This document shows positions 8,052 to 15,413 of a stretch of DNA of 32,307 nt, one piece after another. The translations under genes and the position numbers were made by a program. The stretch is from the NCBI RefSeq assembly GCF_014647675.1, contig NZ_BMPQ01000004.1, forward strand, positions 410,401 to 442,707, written 5' to 3'. Origin of the DNA: Streptomyces flaveus (lineage in GTDB: Bacteria > Actinomycetota > Actinomycetes > Streptomycetales > Streptomycetaceae). Positions within the stretch are counted from its first letter, which is position 1; the number at the start of each line of letters is the position of its first letter. The notes under the pieces were generated by a model. It searched no databases and was not told the DNA's origin. It saw only the letters and a list, made by a program, of their open reading frames with translations.

Positions 8052-8513
8052 ATGCCGGTCATGGACGAGGCTCAGGCGCGGCGGCGGTTCGCCGAGGCCC
8101 CGGTGGCGCGCCTGGCGACCTCGGACGCCGAGGGGCACCCGCACCTGGTGCCGCTCGTGTTCGCCCAGCACGGCGACGAGATCGTCACCGCCATCGACTG
8201 GAAGCCGAAGAGGCCGGGCCGCGTGAAACGGCTGGACAACATTGCCGTCAGCCCGGAGGTGTGTCTGCTGGTGGACGAGTACGACGACGACTGGGACCGG
8301 CTGTGGTGGGTACGGGCGGACGGCACCGCCCGGGTCGTACCGCCGGACGCTCCGGAAAAAGACGCGCGGGACGAGTACGCCACCGCGGTCGAGCTGCTGC
8401 GCCAGAAGTACGCCCAGTATCGTCAACGGCCCCCCGACGGACCGGTGATCGTCATCTCCGTACGACGGTGGCACGGTTGGCGCGCCCGCTCCGACGAGCC
8501 CACCGGCCGATGA
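8052..8513 (+). CDS. PPOX-class (pyridoxamine oxidase-like) F420-dependent oxidoreductase family
   Basis: 153-aa split-barrel flavin/F420-binding protein. The start of the fold, RRRFAEAPVARLATSDAEGH then PHLVPLVFA, is typical. It is followed by IDWKPKR and RLDNIAVSPEVCLLVDEYDDDW. The pattern matches the family known as TIGR03668, whose members probably use F420, but the substrate is not known. The ribosome binding site is GGAGG at 8041-8045. The alternative ATG 8061 would lose three residues. It is monocistronic, with 110 bp to the next gene. Confidence 0.85.
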   Translation: MPVMDEAQARRRFAEAPVARLATSDAEGHPHLVPLVFAQHGDEIVTAIDWKPKRPGRVKRLDNIAVSPEVCLLVDEYDDDWDRLWWVRADGTARVVPPDAPEKDARDEYATAVELLRQKYAQYRQRPPDGPVIVISVRRWHGWRARSDEPTGR

Positions 8514-8623
8514 CACGGCCCGGATGACCTGGCACGGGAGCGTGCTTGGAGACGGATCCTGCGGGTACTTGGTCGGTCCAGCGGCGGCTGGGGGTGTCGC
8601 CGCCCGTTCACCGGAGGACAGCG

Positions 8624-9043
8624 ATGGCTCAGAAAGTCCGCGAGATCATGACGAGTGCCCCCGTCGCGGTGGGCACGCGCACCGCGGTCAGCGAGGTCGC
8701 GCACCGGATGCGTGACGAGAACATAGGCGCGGTGCTGGTCGCCGAGGGCGACGAACTGCGCGGACTGGTCACCGACCGGGACCTCGTGGTGCGTGTACTC
8801 GCCGAGGACAAGAACCCCGCCGACACGACCGTGCAGTCCGCCTGCAGCCCGGAACTCGTCACCGTCACCCCTGACGACGAGGTGGGCCGCGCCGTGCAGT
8901 TGATGCGCGAACACTCGCTGCGCCGGCTCCCGGTCGTCGAGGGCAAGCACCCTGTGGGGATCGTCGCCCTGGGCGACCTCGCCATGGAACGTGACCCCGA
9001 GTCCGCGCTCGGCGACATCAGCGCGGCCCGCCCCAACGAGTGA
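8624..9043 (+). CDS. CBS-domain pair protein
   Basis: 139 aa made almost entirely of two CBS domains, about residues 8-62 and 70-125. Diagnostic stretches are VREIMTSAPVAVG, GLVTDRDLVVRVLAED and LRRLPVVEGKHPVGIVALGDLA. Paired CBS domains bind adenine nucleotides and usually sense energy or redox state. This is a stand-alone form with no effector domain. The start is ATG 8624 with GGAGG upstream at 8613-8617. An upstream in-frame extension to 8546 exists but is not protein-like. Such proteins are common in Streptomyces stress regulons; regulation here is not visible. Confidence 0.9.
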   Translation: MAQKVREIMTSAPVAVGTRTAVSEVAHRMRDENIGAVLVAEGDELRGLVTDRDLVVRVLAEDKNPADTTVQSACSPELVTVTPDDEVGRAVQLMREHSLRRLPVVEGKHPVGIVALGDLAMERDPESALGDISAARPNE

Positions 9044-9089
9044 CGCACGACCGTCCCCGGGCGGTGGGGTGCTGCGGTAGAACCAGTGC

Positions 9090-9635
9090 ATGCGCCCACG
9101 ACCCGGCGAGGTACTGCACTTCTCGGAAGACCCCACGATCACCGAGTTCCGACCGCACGTCGCCGCCACTGCCCGGCAGACGGATGCGTATGTATGGGCC
9201 GTCGACCATGACCGAGCGCCGGACTACTGGTTTCCCCGCCAGTGCCCGCGCGCCATGGCCTGGACCGTGCCGAGCACATCGCCGCCCGACCGGGAACGCA
9301 TCCTCGGTCCGGGCGGCGGCGAGCGCGTCCATGCGATCGAGTACGGCTGGATGGAACGGTTCCTGAACGGCCGGCTGTTCGCCTACCGGTTCTCCGCCGA
9401 CGCCTTCCGGCCGTTCGGCGAACCGGCACCGCACGCTTTCGTCGCGAGCGAGCCCGTCGAACCGCTCGGCCCACCCGAGCCGGCTGGCGACCTGCTCCAG
9501 CTCCACCGGGACGCCGGAATCCAGCTGCGCGTACTCGACAACCTCTGGCCGTTCTGGGACGCCGTGATCACCAGCACGCTGGGATTCAGCGGCATCCGTC
9601 TGCGCAACGCGACGACCAGGCCCGTACGCGACTGA
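9090..9635 (+). CDS. DUF6886-like protein
   Basis: 181 aa. The sequence opens with VLHFSEDPTITEFRPHVA and continues AYVWAVDHDRAPDYWFPRQC and GWMERFLNGRLFAYRF, the pattern I associate with the DUF6886 family. No enzymatic role is established for that family. No signal peptide or membrane segment is seen. It starts at ATG 9090, 46 bp after the CBS gene, on the same strand, and ends 38 bp from the convergent cupin gene. No convincing terminator is visible between them. Confidence 0.8.
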   Translation: MRPRPGEVLHFSEDPTITEFRPHVAATARQTDAYVWAVDHDRAPDYWFPRQCPRAMAWTVPSTSPPDRERILGPGGGERVHAIEYGWMERFLNGRLFAYRFSADAFRPFGEPAPHAFVASEPVEPLGPPEPAGDLLQLHRDAGIQLRVLDNLWPFWDAVITSTLGFSGIRLRNATTRPVRD

Positions 9636-9673
9636 CGTAACTGATTGCGTATCCGACCGGGACCGACGCCGGG

Positions 9674-10039
9674 TTATCCCTCCTTGGCCTTCGCGTACTC
9701 CTGGGCCATGCCGCCCGCGAAGTCGTACGCGATCATTGCTTCGTCCCCCACGACCCAGGCGTCATGCCCGGGCGGGACCACGAAGACATCGCCGGGTCCG
9801 ACCTCGCTCTCGGCGCCGTCGTCCATGCGGATGCGCATCCGTCCCTGGACGACATAGCCGTTGTGATGGACCTGGCAGCTCTCGGTCCCCGCGATCGGAG
9901 CCACGGACTCGGACCAGCGCCAGCCGGGCTCGAAGGTTGCCACGGCGAAGTCCAGCCCGGTGAGGTGGACGGCTTCGAGGTGGCCCCTGGGGAAATCGCG
10001 TCGCTCATCCGGCTTTTCGACCGTCTTGACCTCGATCAT
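9674..10039 (-). CDS. Cupin-domain protein
   Basis: 121-aa single-domain cupin. The metal-binding motifs are partly present: HHNGYVVQGRMRIRMDDG for motif 1, and GPGDVFVVPPGHDAWVVGDE for motif 2. Motif 1 carries two adjacent histidines and motif 2 one, so metal binding is plausible. The substrate is unknown. The start is ATG 10039, chosen because GGAGGGA lies just upstream; a longer frame to 10093 lacks this. The OhrR-like gene lies upstream on the same strand with a 114-bp gap. Confidence 0.85.
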   Translation of the reverse strand: MIEVKTVEKPDERRDFPRGHLEAVHLTGLDFAVATFEPGWRWSESVAPIAGTESCQVHHNGYVVQGRMRIRMDDGAESEVGPGDVFVVPPGHDAWVVGDEAMIAYDFAGGMAQEYAKAKEG

Positions 10040-10153
10040 CGTGCTTCCCTCCATCGCGACCATGCCCAGCACTCTCGCGGGCCTCAACTCCATCGTCTGC
10101 CTGTCAACCGGGGGCCGCCATTTGAGGGACCGGCGAGGCTGCCCCTGTGGATG

Positions 10154-10621
10154 TCAGTCCTCGGAGACGTTCGCGGTGAGCAGGCGGAGCAACTGCTTGG
10201 CCATGGCGTCCTGTTCGCGGGTCAGGCCCATGGCGTCACCGATGGCCACGGGCACGGCGTGGGCCCGTTCGCGAAGGCGCACGCCGGTCTCGGTGAGACG
10301 GATGGCGACGGAACGCTCGTCCTCCGGGCGCCGCTCGCGGCGGATCAGGTCGTGCGCCTCCAGGCGCTTGAGGAGGGGGGAGAGGGTGCTGGATTCCAGC
10401 TGGAGCGCGGTTCCCAGGTCGCGTACAGAGACCGCGTATCCGGCGTCACGCTCCCACAGCACGAGCATGACGAGGTACTGCGGGTAAGTGAGCCCGAGCT
10501 CGTCCAGCAGGGGCCGATAGCGCGCCGTGACCGCCCGCGAGGCCGCGTAGAGGGCGAAGCAGAGCTGGTCGTCCAGGAGCAGGGAGCCCTCCTGCCTCGG
10601 TTCTGCCCCGGTTGCGGTCAT
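10154..10621 (-). CDS. MarR-family regulator, OhrR-like (organic-peroxide sensing type)
   Basis: 155 aa. The N-terminus LDDQLCFALYAASRAVTARY matches the OhrR subgroup signature. Cys21 corresponds to the peroxide-reactive cysteine. The winged helix follows (LTYPQYLVMLVLWE, then SVRDLGTALQLESSTLSPLLK). OhrR proteins repress target genes until the cysteine is oxidised by organic hydroperoxides. The start is ATG 10621 with GGGAGCGAG upstream, preferred over 10657. The usual target gene, ohr, is not in the window. The gene instead diverges from an HSL-type esterase across a region with two dyads. Confidence 0.88.
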   Translation of the reverse strand: MTATGAEPRQEGSLLLDDQLCFALYAASRAVTARYRPLLDELGLTYPQYLVMLVLWERDAGYAVSVRDLGTALQLESSTLSPLLKRLEAHDLIRRERRPEDERSVAIRLTETGVRLRERAHAVPVAIGDAMGLTREQDAMAKQLLRLLTANVSED

Positions 10622-10707
10622 GGTCTCGCTCCCTTGTTCTGGTCCTGTGCCCTGCATGAGGTACCTGCGCTCTGCACGAGAACGTCCACCCTATCTTTCA
10701 CGTCCTC

Positions 10708-10743
10708 TCGATTGTATCGACCGCTAATAAGTTGTGCACGACT
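10708..10743. promoter_or_regulatory. Candidate operators between the ohrR-like gene and the esterase gene
   Basis: The divergent intergenic region is locally AT-richer than its surroundings and holds two dyads. TCGAT-TGT-ATCGA is perfect at 10708-10720. AGTTGTGCACGACT at 10730-10743 is centred on GTGCAC with a single mismatched pair. Either could be the site of the MarR-type repressor; their centres are about 22 bp apart, two helical turns. Confidence 0.5.
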
Positions 10744-10832
10744 AAATAGCGCGCTACTCTCATGTCGTGCCGCCGCTCCCCAGCGCAGACCGCCTCCGGA
10801 GTGTGCGCGGCATCCGATCCGAGGAGACCGCC

Positions 10833-11801
10833 ATGACCGAGAACGCCGGCCCCCGCCCGGTCCTGGAGCCCGCCGCCCTGTCCTTCGCCGAGGCGACCGC
10901 GAACCCGCCGTACCTGTTCGACCTCGGCCCGGCCGACGGCCGCAAGCTCGTCGACGAGGTGCAGTCCGGCGACGTCACCAAGCCCGCCGTCGACGAGGAG
11001 TGGGTCGTCGTGCCGGGCGGTCCCACCGGCCAGGTCCGCGTACGCATCGTGCGACCCGCGGGAGCGGGGGGCGTCCTCCCGGTGATCGTGTACATCCACG
11101 GCGCCGGCTGGGTCTTCGGCAACGCCCACACCCACGACCGACTGGTGCGCGAACTCGCCGTCGGCACCGGCGCGGCGGTGGTCTTCCCCGAGTACGACCT
11201 CTCGCCCGAGGCCCGCTACCCCGTCGCCATCGAGCAGAACTACACCGTCGCCCAGTGGATCGTCAGCGACGGCGCCGCCCACTCCTTCGACGCCACCCGC
11301 ATCGCGGTCGCCGGCGACTCGGTGGGCGGCAACATGGCCGCCGCGCTGACGCTGATGGCCAAGGAGCGCGGCGACGTGCCCCTCGTCCAGCAGGTCCTCT
11401 TCTACCCGGTCACCGACGCCGCCTTCGACACCGGCTCCTACCGTCAGTTCGCCGAGGGCTACTTCCTGCGCCGCGACGGCATGCAGTGGTTCTGGGACCA
11501 GTACACGACCGACGAAGCTCAGCGCGCCGAGATCACGGCCTCCCCGCTGCGCGCCACCACCGAGCAACTCGCCGACCTGCCCCCGGCGTTGGTCATCACC
11601 GCCGAGGCCGACGTCCTGCGCGACGAGGGCGAGGCCTACGCGGGCAAGCTCCGCAAGGCCGGCGTCCCGGTCACCGCGGTCCGCTACCAGGGCATCATCC
11701 ACGACTTCGTGATGCTCAACGCCCTGCGCGAGACCCATGCGGCGGGGGCCGCCATCGCCCAGGCCGTCAGCACCCTCCGTACGGCCCTCGGCACCTCCTG
11801 A
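10833..11801 (+). CDS. Alpha/beta hydrolase, HSL-type esterase/lipase
   Basis: 322 aa. Hormone-sensitive-lipase family features are clear: the oxyanion motif HGAGW at His89, the nucleophile motif GDSVGG with Ser163, acid Asp260 in EADVLRDEG, and base His290 in HDFVML. The GDSVGG box departs slightly from the canonical GDSAGG. No signal peptide is present, so it is cytoplasmic and probably hydrolyses short-chain esters. The start is ATG 10833 with GAGGAG at 10821-10826; the frame also opens at GTG 10767 with no better support. It diverges from the OhrR-like regulator and is followed by a strong hairpin. Confidence 0.9.
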   Translation: MTENAGPRPVLEPAALSFAEATANPPYLFDLGPADGRKLVDEVQSGDVTKPAVDEEWVVVPGGPTGQVRVRIVRPAGAGGVLPVIVYIHGAGWVFGNAHTHDRLVRELAVGTGAAVVFPEYDLSPEARYPVAIEQNYTVAQWIVSDGAAHSFDATRIAVAGDSVGGNMAAALTLMAKERGDVPLVQQVLFYPVTDAAFDTGSYRQFAEGYFLRRDGMQWFWDQYTTDEAQRAEITASPLRATTEQLADLPPALVITAEADVLRDEGEAYAGKLRKAGVPVTAVRYQGIIHDFVMLNALRETHAAGAAIAQAVSTLRTALGTS

Positions 11802-11812
11802 CGCGACACGGC

Positions 11813-11834
11813 CGGGCCCCGGGAACGGGGCCCG
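11813..11834 (+). terminator. Hairpin terminator after the esterase gene
   Basis: Perfect 9-bp stem CGGGCCCCG / CGGGGCCCG with a GGAA loop, 11 bp after the esterase stop codon. There is no U-tract, as is usual in Streptomyces. It separates the esterase from the cyclophilin gene. Confidence 0.7.
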
Positions 11835-11872
11835 AAGTGTGCGGCGGGGGGTGAAGGTGTTTGGATGAAGCC

Positions 11873-12361
11873 ATGAGCAACGTGTACTTCGACATCACCA
11901 TCAACGACCAGCCCGCCGGTCGGATCGTCTTCAAGCTGTACGACGACGTGGTCCCCAAGACCGCGCGCAACTTCCGTGAGCTGGCCACGGGCGAGCACGG
12001 CTACGGATACGAGGGCTCCGGCTTCCACCGGGTCATCCCCGACTTCATGCTCCAGGGCGGCGACTTCACCCGCGGCGACGGCACCGGCGGCAAGAGCATC
12101 TACGGCGAGAAGTTCGCCGACGAGAACTTCCAGCTGAAGCACACCAAGCCGGGACTGCTGTCCATGGCCAACGCCGGTCCGAACTCCAACGGCTCGCAGT
12201 TCTTCATCACGACGATCATCACGGACTGGCTGGACGGCAAGCACGTCGTCTTCGGTGAGGTCGTCGAGGGCATGGACGTCGTCAAGGCCGTCGAGGCCCA
12301 GGGGTCCCGCTCCGGCGCGACCAGGGTGCCGATCAAGATCGCGAAGTCCGGCGTCGCCTAG
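11873..12361 (+). CDS. Peptidyl-prolyl cis-trans isomerase, cyclophilin type
   Basis: 162 aa, the full length of a minimal cyclophilin domain. Key stretches include [49 protein letters not shown] and [10 protein letters not shown]. They hold the catalytic Arg in FHRVIPDF and the substrate-binding Phe/Met/Gln residues. The loop spacing resembles cytosolic eukaryotic cyclophilin A more than E. coli PpiB. No signal peptide is present, so it is a cytoplasmic folding helper. The start is ATG 11873; the frame opens 12 bp earlier without better signals. It is monocistronic, followed by a hairpin. Confidence 0.95.
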   Translation: MSNVYFDITINDQPAGRIVFKLYDDVVPKTARNFRELATGEHGYGYEGSGFHRVIPDFMLQGGDFTRGDGTGGKSIYGEKFADENFQLKHTKPGLLSMANAGPNSNGSQFFITTIITDWLDGKHVVFGEVVEGMDVVKAVEAQGSRSGATRVPIKIAKSGVA

Positions 12362-12397
12362 TTCCCAGCCGACGACGGACGACAAGGGCCGCGGCGA

Positions 12398-12431
12398 CCT
12401 CCGCCGACTCGACTTCCCGGGTCGGCGGAGG
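12398..12431 (+). terminator. Hairpin terminator after the cyclophilin gene
   Basis: Perfect 11-bp stem, CCTCCGCCGAC (12398-12408) with GTCGGCGGAGG (12421-12431) and a 12-nt loop, starting 36 bp after the cyclophilin stop. No U-tract. Confidence 0.65.
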
Positions 12432-12545
12432 CGCGGTGTCGGGACTCAACCACCTGACAGGACAAGGGACTTGGCGCCACAGGCGTTGCGCGGCAGCGCC
12501 TGCCCTCCCGTAGCGTTGCGCCGTATCCACGACTACGGAGGCACG

Positions 12546-12923
12546 ATGACCCCTTCCCGACGCTCCCCGCTCATGCTCGCCGGTCTCCTCGCCACCGCCG
12601 GCGTGACGCACTTCGTCGCGCCGAAGCCGTACGACGCGACCATCCCCCACATGCTGCCGGGATCTCCCCGGACATGGACCTACGTCAGCGGCGCCGCCGA
12701 ACTCGCCCTGGCCGCCGGACTCGCGCATCCCCGCACACGCCGCGCAGCGGCCCACGCGACGGCGGCGTTCTTCGTCGGGGTGTTCCCGGCCAATGTGCAG
12801 ATGGCCCTCGACTGGCGACACCGCCCCACCGCCATCAAGACCGCGGCCTTCGGCCGCCTGCCCCTCCAGATCCCCCTCGTGCTGTGGGCGAGGGGTGTCG
12901 CACGCGGCTCCCGGCGGGGGTAA
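12546..12923 (+). CDS. DoxX-like small integral membrane protein
   Basis: 125 aa with about four hydrophobic segments: LMLAGLLATAGVTHF, a second around ELALAAGLA, a third at AFFVGVFPANVQMAL, and a fourth at LPLQIPLVLWA. The motif GVTHFVAPKPYDATIP is typical of DoxX-family proteins. The biochemical role of this branch is unsettled. The start is ATG 12546 with TACGGAGG just upstream. It ends in a bidirectional hairpin facing the protease gene. Confidence 0.8.
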   Translation: MTPSRRSPLMLAGLLATAGVTHFVAPKPYDATIPHMLPGSPRTWTYVSGAAELALAAGLAHPRTRRAAAHATAAFFVGVFPANVQMALDWRHRPTAIKTAAFGRLPLQIPLVLWARGVARGSRRG

Positions 12924-12931
12924 GCCCGGGC

Positions 12932-12966
12932 GCGGCGCGAGAGCCGGGTCCGGAGCCTCGCGCCGC
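12932..12966. terminator. Bidirectional hairpin between DoxX-like and protease genes
   Basis: Perfect 10-bp stem GCGGCGCGAG (12932-12941) with CTCGCGCCGC (12957-12966), lying between two convergent genes. It probably stops transcription from both sides. Confidence 0.65.
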
Positions 12967-12992
12967 ACAGACCTGATCAACTGTCAGGTTCG

Positions 12993-14369
12993 TCAGATTC
13001 GTTGCCACAGAGCCGGAGTGCTCGCGGGCTGCCACGCCGTCTGCGCCTGATGTGCCTGAAGGCACTTGTAGGTGACGCCGCCGTAGGTCGCCTCGCTCCC
13101 GACGCCGTAGACCTGGCCCGCGGCCCAGGTACCCGCCGACTCGGCCGGGACGCCGCCGGGAGTGCCCGTGGCGCTCGTACTGGTCGTGAGGACGAGTCTG
13201 TACGTGGCGAGCAGCGGGTTGATCGGCTGGTAGTAGGTCGTCCCGCCGCTCGTGCAGTCGCCGGAGCCGCCCGAGAGGACACCCTGCGCCTGGGTGCCCG
13301 AGACGAAGGAGCCGCCGGAGTCGCCCGCCTCGGCGCACACTGTCGTCTCGGTCACGCCGTCGACGGTGCCCTCGGCGTAGCTGACGCTCGTGTCATGCTG
13401 CTCGATCCGTCCGCAGTGCCAGCCGCTGGTGGAGCCGGACCGGCAGATCGCGGCGCCCACCAGAGCCTGCGCCGAGCCGGTGATCTGGACGTTCCTTCCT
13501 CCGTCGGCCTTGACGTCGGGAGTCGTGGTCCAGTCGTTGTTGACGCGCACCCAGGCCATGTCACGGCCGGGGAACGTGGAGGCTCGGAAGCTCCCCTGGC
13601 CGACCCCGTTGTAGCCGGTGGTCCTGTCGCCCGGCCTCCCGCAGTGGCCCGCGGTGGCGAAGCCCCGCTGCTCGTCCATGGTGACGGAGAACCCGACGGA
13701 ACAGCGGGCCCGCTCCTCGATGTTGTGAAACGCGTCGCCGCCCCGGATGTCGTACAGCGCACGCGGCCGGTCCGCCGACACCTTGACGCCCACGAGCTTC
13801 CGGTCGACCCCGGCAGCCGCGACGAGCGCGTTCGCGGCGGATCGGCTGGTCGCCTGCACCGTCACCTGGTTCGCCCGGATGTCGACGTACCGGACCGGTG
13901 TGTCGAGCGGCTTCCTGGTGCGGACCACGGCGGCGTCCAGCCTCACCTTGGCGGCCCTGAGGTCCTCCAGAGCGACCTTGGCGACCGCGGCCTTGGCACC
14001 GCCGGCCTCGATGACAGGGACGTCCGCGACGTCGGTGGTGGCGACAGTGAGGTCGGCGGAGGTCGAGCCGTGCAGCCAGGCGCCCGCGAAGCGCTCGCCC
14101 AGAGCGTTCTGGAGACGGCCGGCGCGCGTGCCGGCCTCCGCCTCGTTCACCAGCCGCGTCCTGGCCTGCGTCTCGGTCAGGCCCAGATCGCGCCGCAGCG
14201 CGCGCAGCACTTCGGCCGACGGCTTGTGCGCGCCCAGCGTCTCGGCGGCGGACGTCGCGGTCGTCGGTACGGGGGGCTCGGCCGCCACGGCCGCGGGCGG
14301 CCCCGTCAGCACGAGCGCGCCGAACACGGTCAGGGCGGCACAGACTGCTCCGGCGGATCGAAGGACCAT
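12993..14369 (-). CDS. Secreted streptogrisin-type (S1) serine protease with C-terminal chitin-binding module
   Basis: 458-aa preproenzyme. A signal peptide spans about residues 1-29 (hydrophobic core AVCAALTVFGALVLT, ending AVAA). A propeptide follows to about residue 205. The alpha-lytic/streptogrisin catalytic domain carries His242 (TAGHC), Asp270 (GRDMAW) and Ser351 (GDSGGS), with paired cysteines. A Ser/Thr/Gly-rich linker leads to a CBM5/12-like module from about 413, GTWAAGQVYGVGSEATYGG and then YKCLQAH. The architecture resembles streptogrisin C. It probably digests protein on chitin-containing surfaces such as fungal walls or insect cuticle. The start is ATG 14369 with GAGGAG upstream. 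Confidence 0.93.
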   Translation of the reverse strand: MVLRSAGAVCAALTVFGALVLTGPPAAVAAEPPVPTTATSAAETLGAHKPSAEVLRALRRDLGLTETQARTRLVNEAEAGTRAGRLQNALGERFAGAWLHGSTSADLTVATTDVADVPVIEAGGAKAAVAKVALEDLRAAKVRLDAAVVRTRKPLDTPVRYVDIRANQVTVQATSRSAANALVAAAGVDRKLVGVKVSADRPRALYDIRGGDAFHNIEERARCSVGFSVTMDEQRGFATAGHCGRPGDRTTGYNGVGQGSFRASTFPGRDMAWVRVNNDWTTTPDVKADGGRNVQITGSAQALVGAAICRSGSTSGWHCGRIEQHDTSVSYAEGTVDGVTETTVCAEAGDSGGSFVSGTQAQGVLSGGSGDCTSGGTTYYQPINPLLATYRLVLTTSTSATGTPGGVPAESAGTWAAGQVYGVGSEATYGGVTYKCLQAHQAQTAWQPASTPALWQRI

Positions 14370-14417
14370 CAGGGTGTCTCCTCGGGTTCGACGGTGAAAG
14401 GGCATCGAATCCGTAGG

Positions 14418-14439
14418 TTTTGCCGTAACCGGCGCAAAA
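14418..14439. promoter_or_regulatory. TTTTGC/GCAAAA dyad upstream of the protease gene
   Basis: A 6-bp perfect inverted repeat, TTTTGC-N10-GCAAAA, lies 48-70 bp upstream of the protease ATG in otherwise very GC-rich DNA. It is a plausible operator; no binding protein can be named. Confidence 0.3.
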
Positions 14440-14515
14440 GATGTCCAGCTCCGCGCCTCTTCAGCCGAACAGGGAGCGGGATTACGGGCCGCACCCGTAC
14501 GCTCCGGCATCGGCT

Positions 14516-14707
14516 TCACACGGGCTCGAGTCCCGGATCGCCCGCCTCGGTCACGAAGAACGCAGCCGTCGTGACGGGCGCACCCGGCGTGGTCACGGCG
14601 GACACGGTCCGGAAGCCGGCCCGCGCCGCCGCACGTCCCAGCTCGACCCGCGCATGCCTCGTGCCGTCATTCTTCGTGGAACTCCCGCGCGGCCGTCGTC
14701 GGACGCG
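14516..14707 (-). pseudogene. Possible gene remnant downstream of the YciO-like gene
   Basis: This frame directly continues the yciO-like frame after its stop codon and stays open for about 63 codons with strong G/C third-position bias. No ATG or GTG start is suitably placed. The last 45 residues look protein-like, for example VELGRAAARAGFRTVSAVTT and TTAAFFVTEAG, somewhat like the C-terminus of a class-I methyltransferase. It could be a degraded gene tail or a chance open frame in GC-rich DNA. Otherwise nothing is seen between 14440 and 14707. Confidence 0.3.
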
Positions 14708-15328
14708 TCACTCGAAGCGCGCGGTGTCGCCCGCTCCCTTGCGTACGATCTCGGCCTCGCCACCCGAGAAGTCGATGACGGTGGTCGGTTCGGTGCCGCA
14801 GTCCCCGGAGTCGACCACCGCGTCCACGACGTGGTCGAGGCGCTCCTTGATCTCCCAGCCCACGGTCATGGGCTCCTCCTCGTCCGGCAGGAGCAAGGTG
14901 CTGGAGAGCAGCGGCTCACCCAACTCGGCGAGCAGGGCCTGGGCGACGGTGTGATCGGGGATGCGGACTCCGACCGTCTTCTTCTTCGGGTGCAGCATCC
15001 TGCGCGGCACGTCCTTCGTCGCGGGGAGGATGAAGGTGTAACTGCCGGGCGTGGAGGCCTTGATGGCGCGGAACACGTCCTTGTCGATGTGCACGAACTG
15101 GCCGAGCTGCGCGAAGTTCTGGCATACGAGCGTGAAGTGGTGCCGGTCGTCGAGCTGCCGGATGGACCGGATCCGGTCGATGCCGTCACGGCTGCCCAGC
15201 TGGCAGCCCAGCGCGAAACAGGAGTCCGTCGGATAGACGACCAGGGCACCTGAGCGGATGCTCTCGGCCACCTGGCCGATGGTGCGCTGCTGGGGATTAT
15301 CGGGATGCACGTCGAAGTACTTGGCCAT
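14708..15328 (-). CDS. YciO/YrdC/Sua5-family protein (threonylcarbamoyl-AMP synthase-like)
   Basis: 206 aa of the YrdC fold. The motif GALVVYPTDSCFALGC is the ATP/threonine-site signature. Further family stretches are GSYTFILPATKDVPRRM and GVRIPDHTVAQALL. TsaC/Sua5 enzymes make threonylcarbamoyl-AMP for the tRNA t6A modification. Here the usual (T/S)SAN stretch reads SSTLLL and there is no C-terminal Sua5 domain. It therefore belongs to the YciO-like branch, whose role in t6A formation is less certain. The start is ATG 15328. Another YrdC-family gene elsewhere in the genome would be expected to do the essential reaction. Confidence 0.85.
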   Translation of the reverse strand: MAKYFDVHPDNPQQRTIGQVAESIRSGALVVYPTDSCFALGCQLGSRDGIDRIRSIRQLDDRHHFTLVCQNFAQLGQFVHIDKDVFRAIKASTPGSYTFILPATKDVPRRMLHPKKKTVGVRIPDHTVAQALLAELGEPLLSSTLLLPDEEEPMTVGWEIKERLDHVVDAVVDSGDCGTEPTTVIDFSGGEAEIVRKGAGDTARFE

Positions 15329-15373
15329 CTGCCGAGCTTATGCGCTCGTCCGGCCAGGCTCGCGCAGCCCGGT

Positions 15374-15404
15374 GTCCCGCCGGACGCCGTGTGTCCGGCG
15401 GGAC
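15374..15404 (-). terminator. Hairpin terminator after the LPMO gene
   Basis: Perfect 12-bp stem, GTCCCGCCGGAC (15374-15385) with GTCCGGCGGGAC (15393-15404) and a 7-nt loop, ending 9 bp beyond the LPMO stop on the minus strand. Confidence 0.7.
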
Positions 15405-15413
15405 GGCGGTGTG

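Noticed and set aside
13002..14954. 650-codon plus-strand frame across the protease gene
   Set aside because: It is a shadow frame. The minus strand encodes a complete protease with signal peptide and catalytic triad, and this frame continues through an unrelated intergenic region.
14708..15328. Confident assignment as the essential t6A enzyme TsaC/Sua5
   Set aside because: The SAN-type stretch is replaced and the sequence fits the YciO-like branch, so the gene symbol was withheld.
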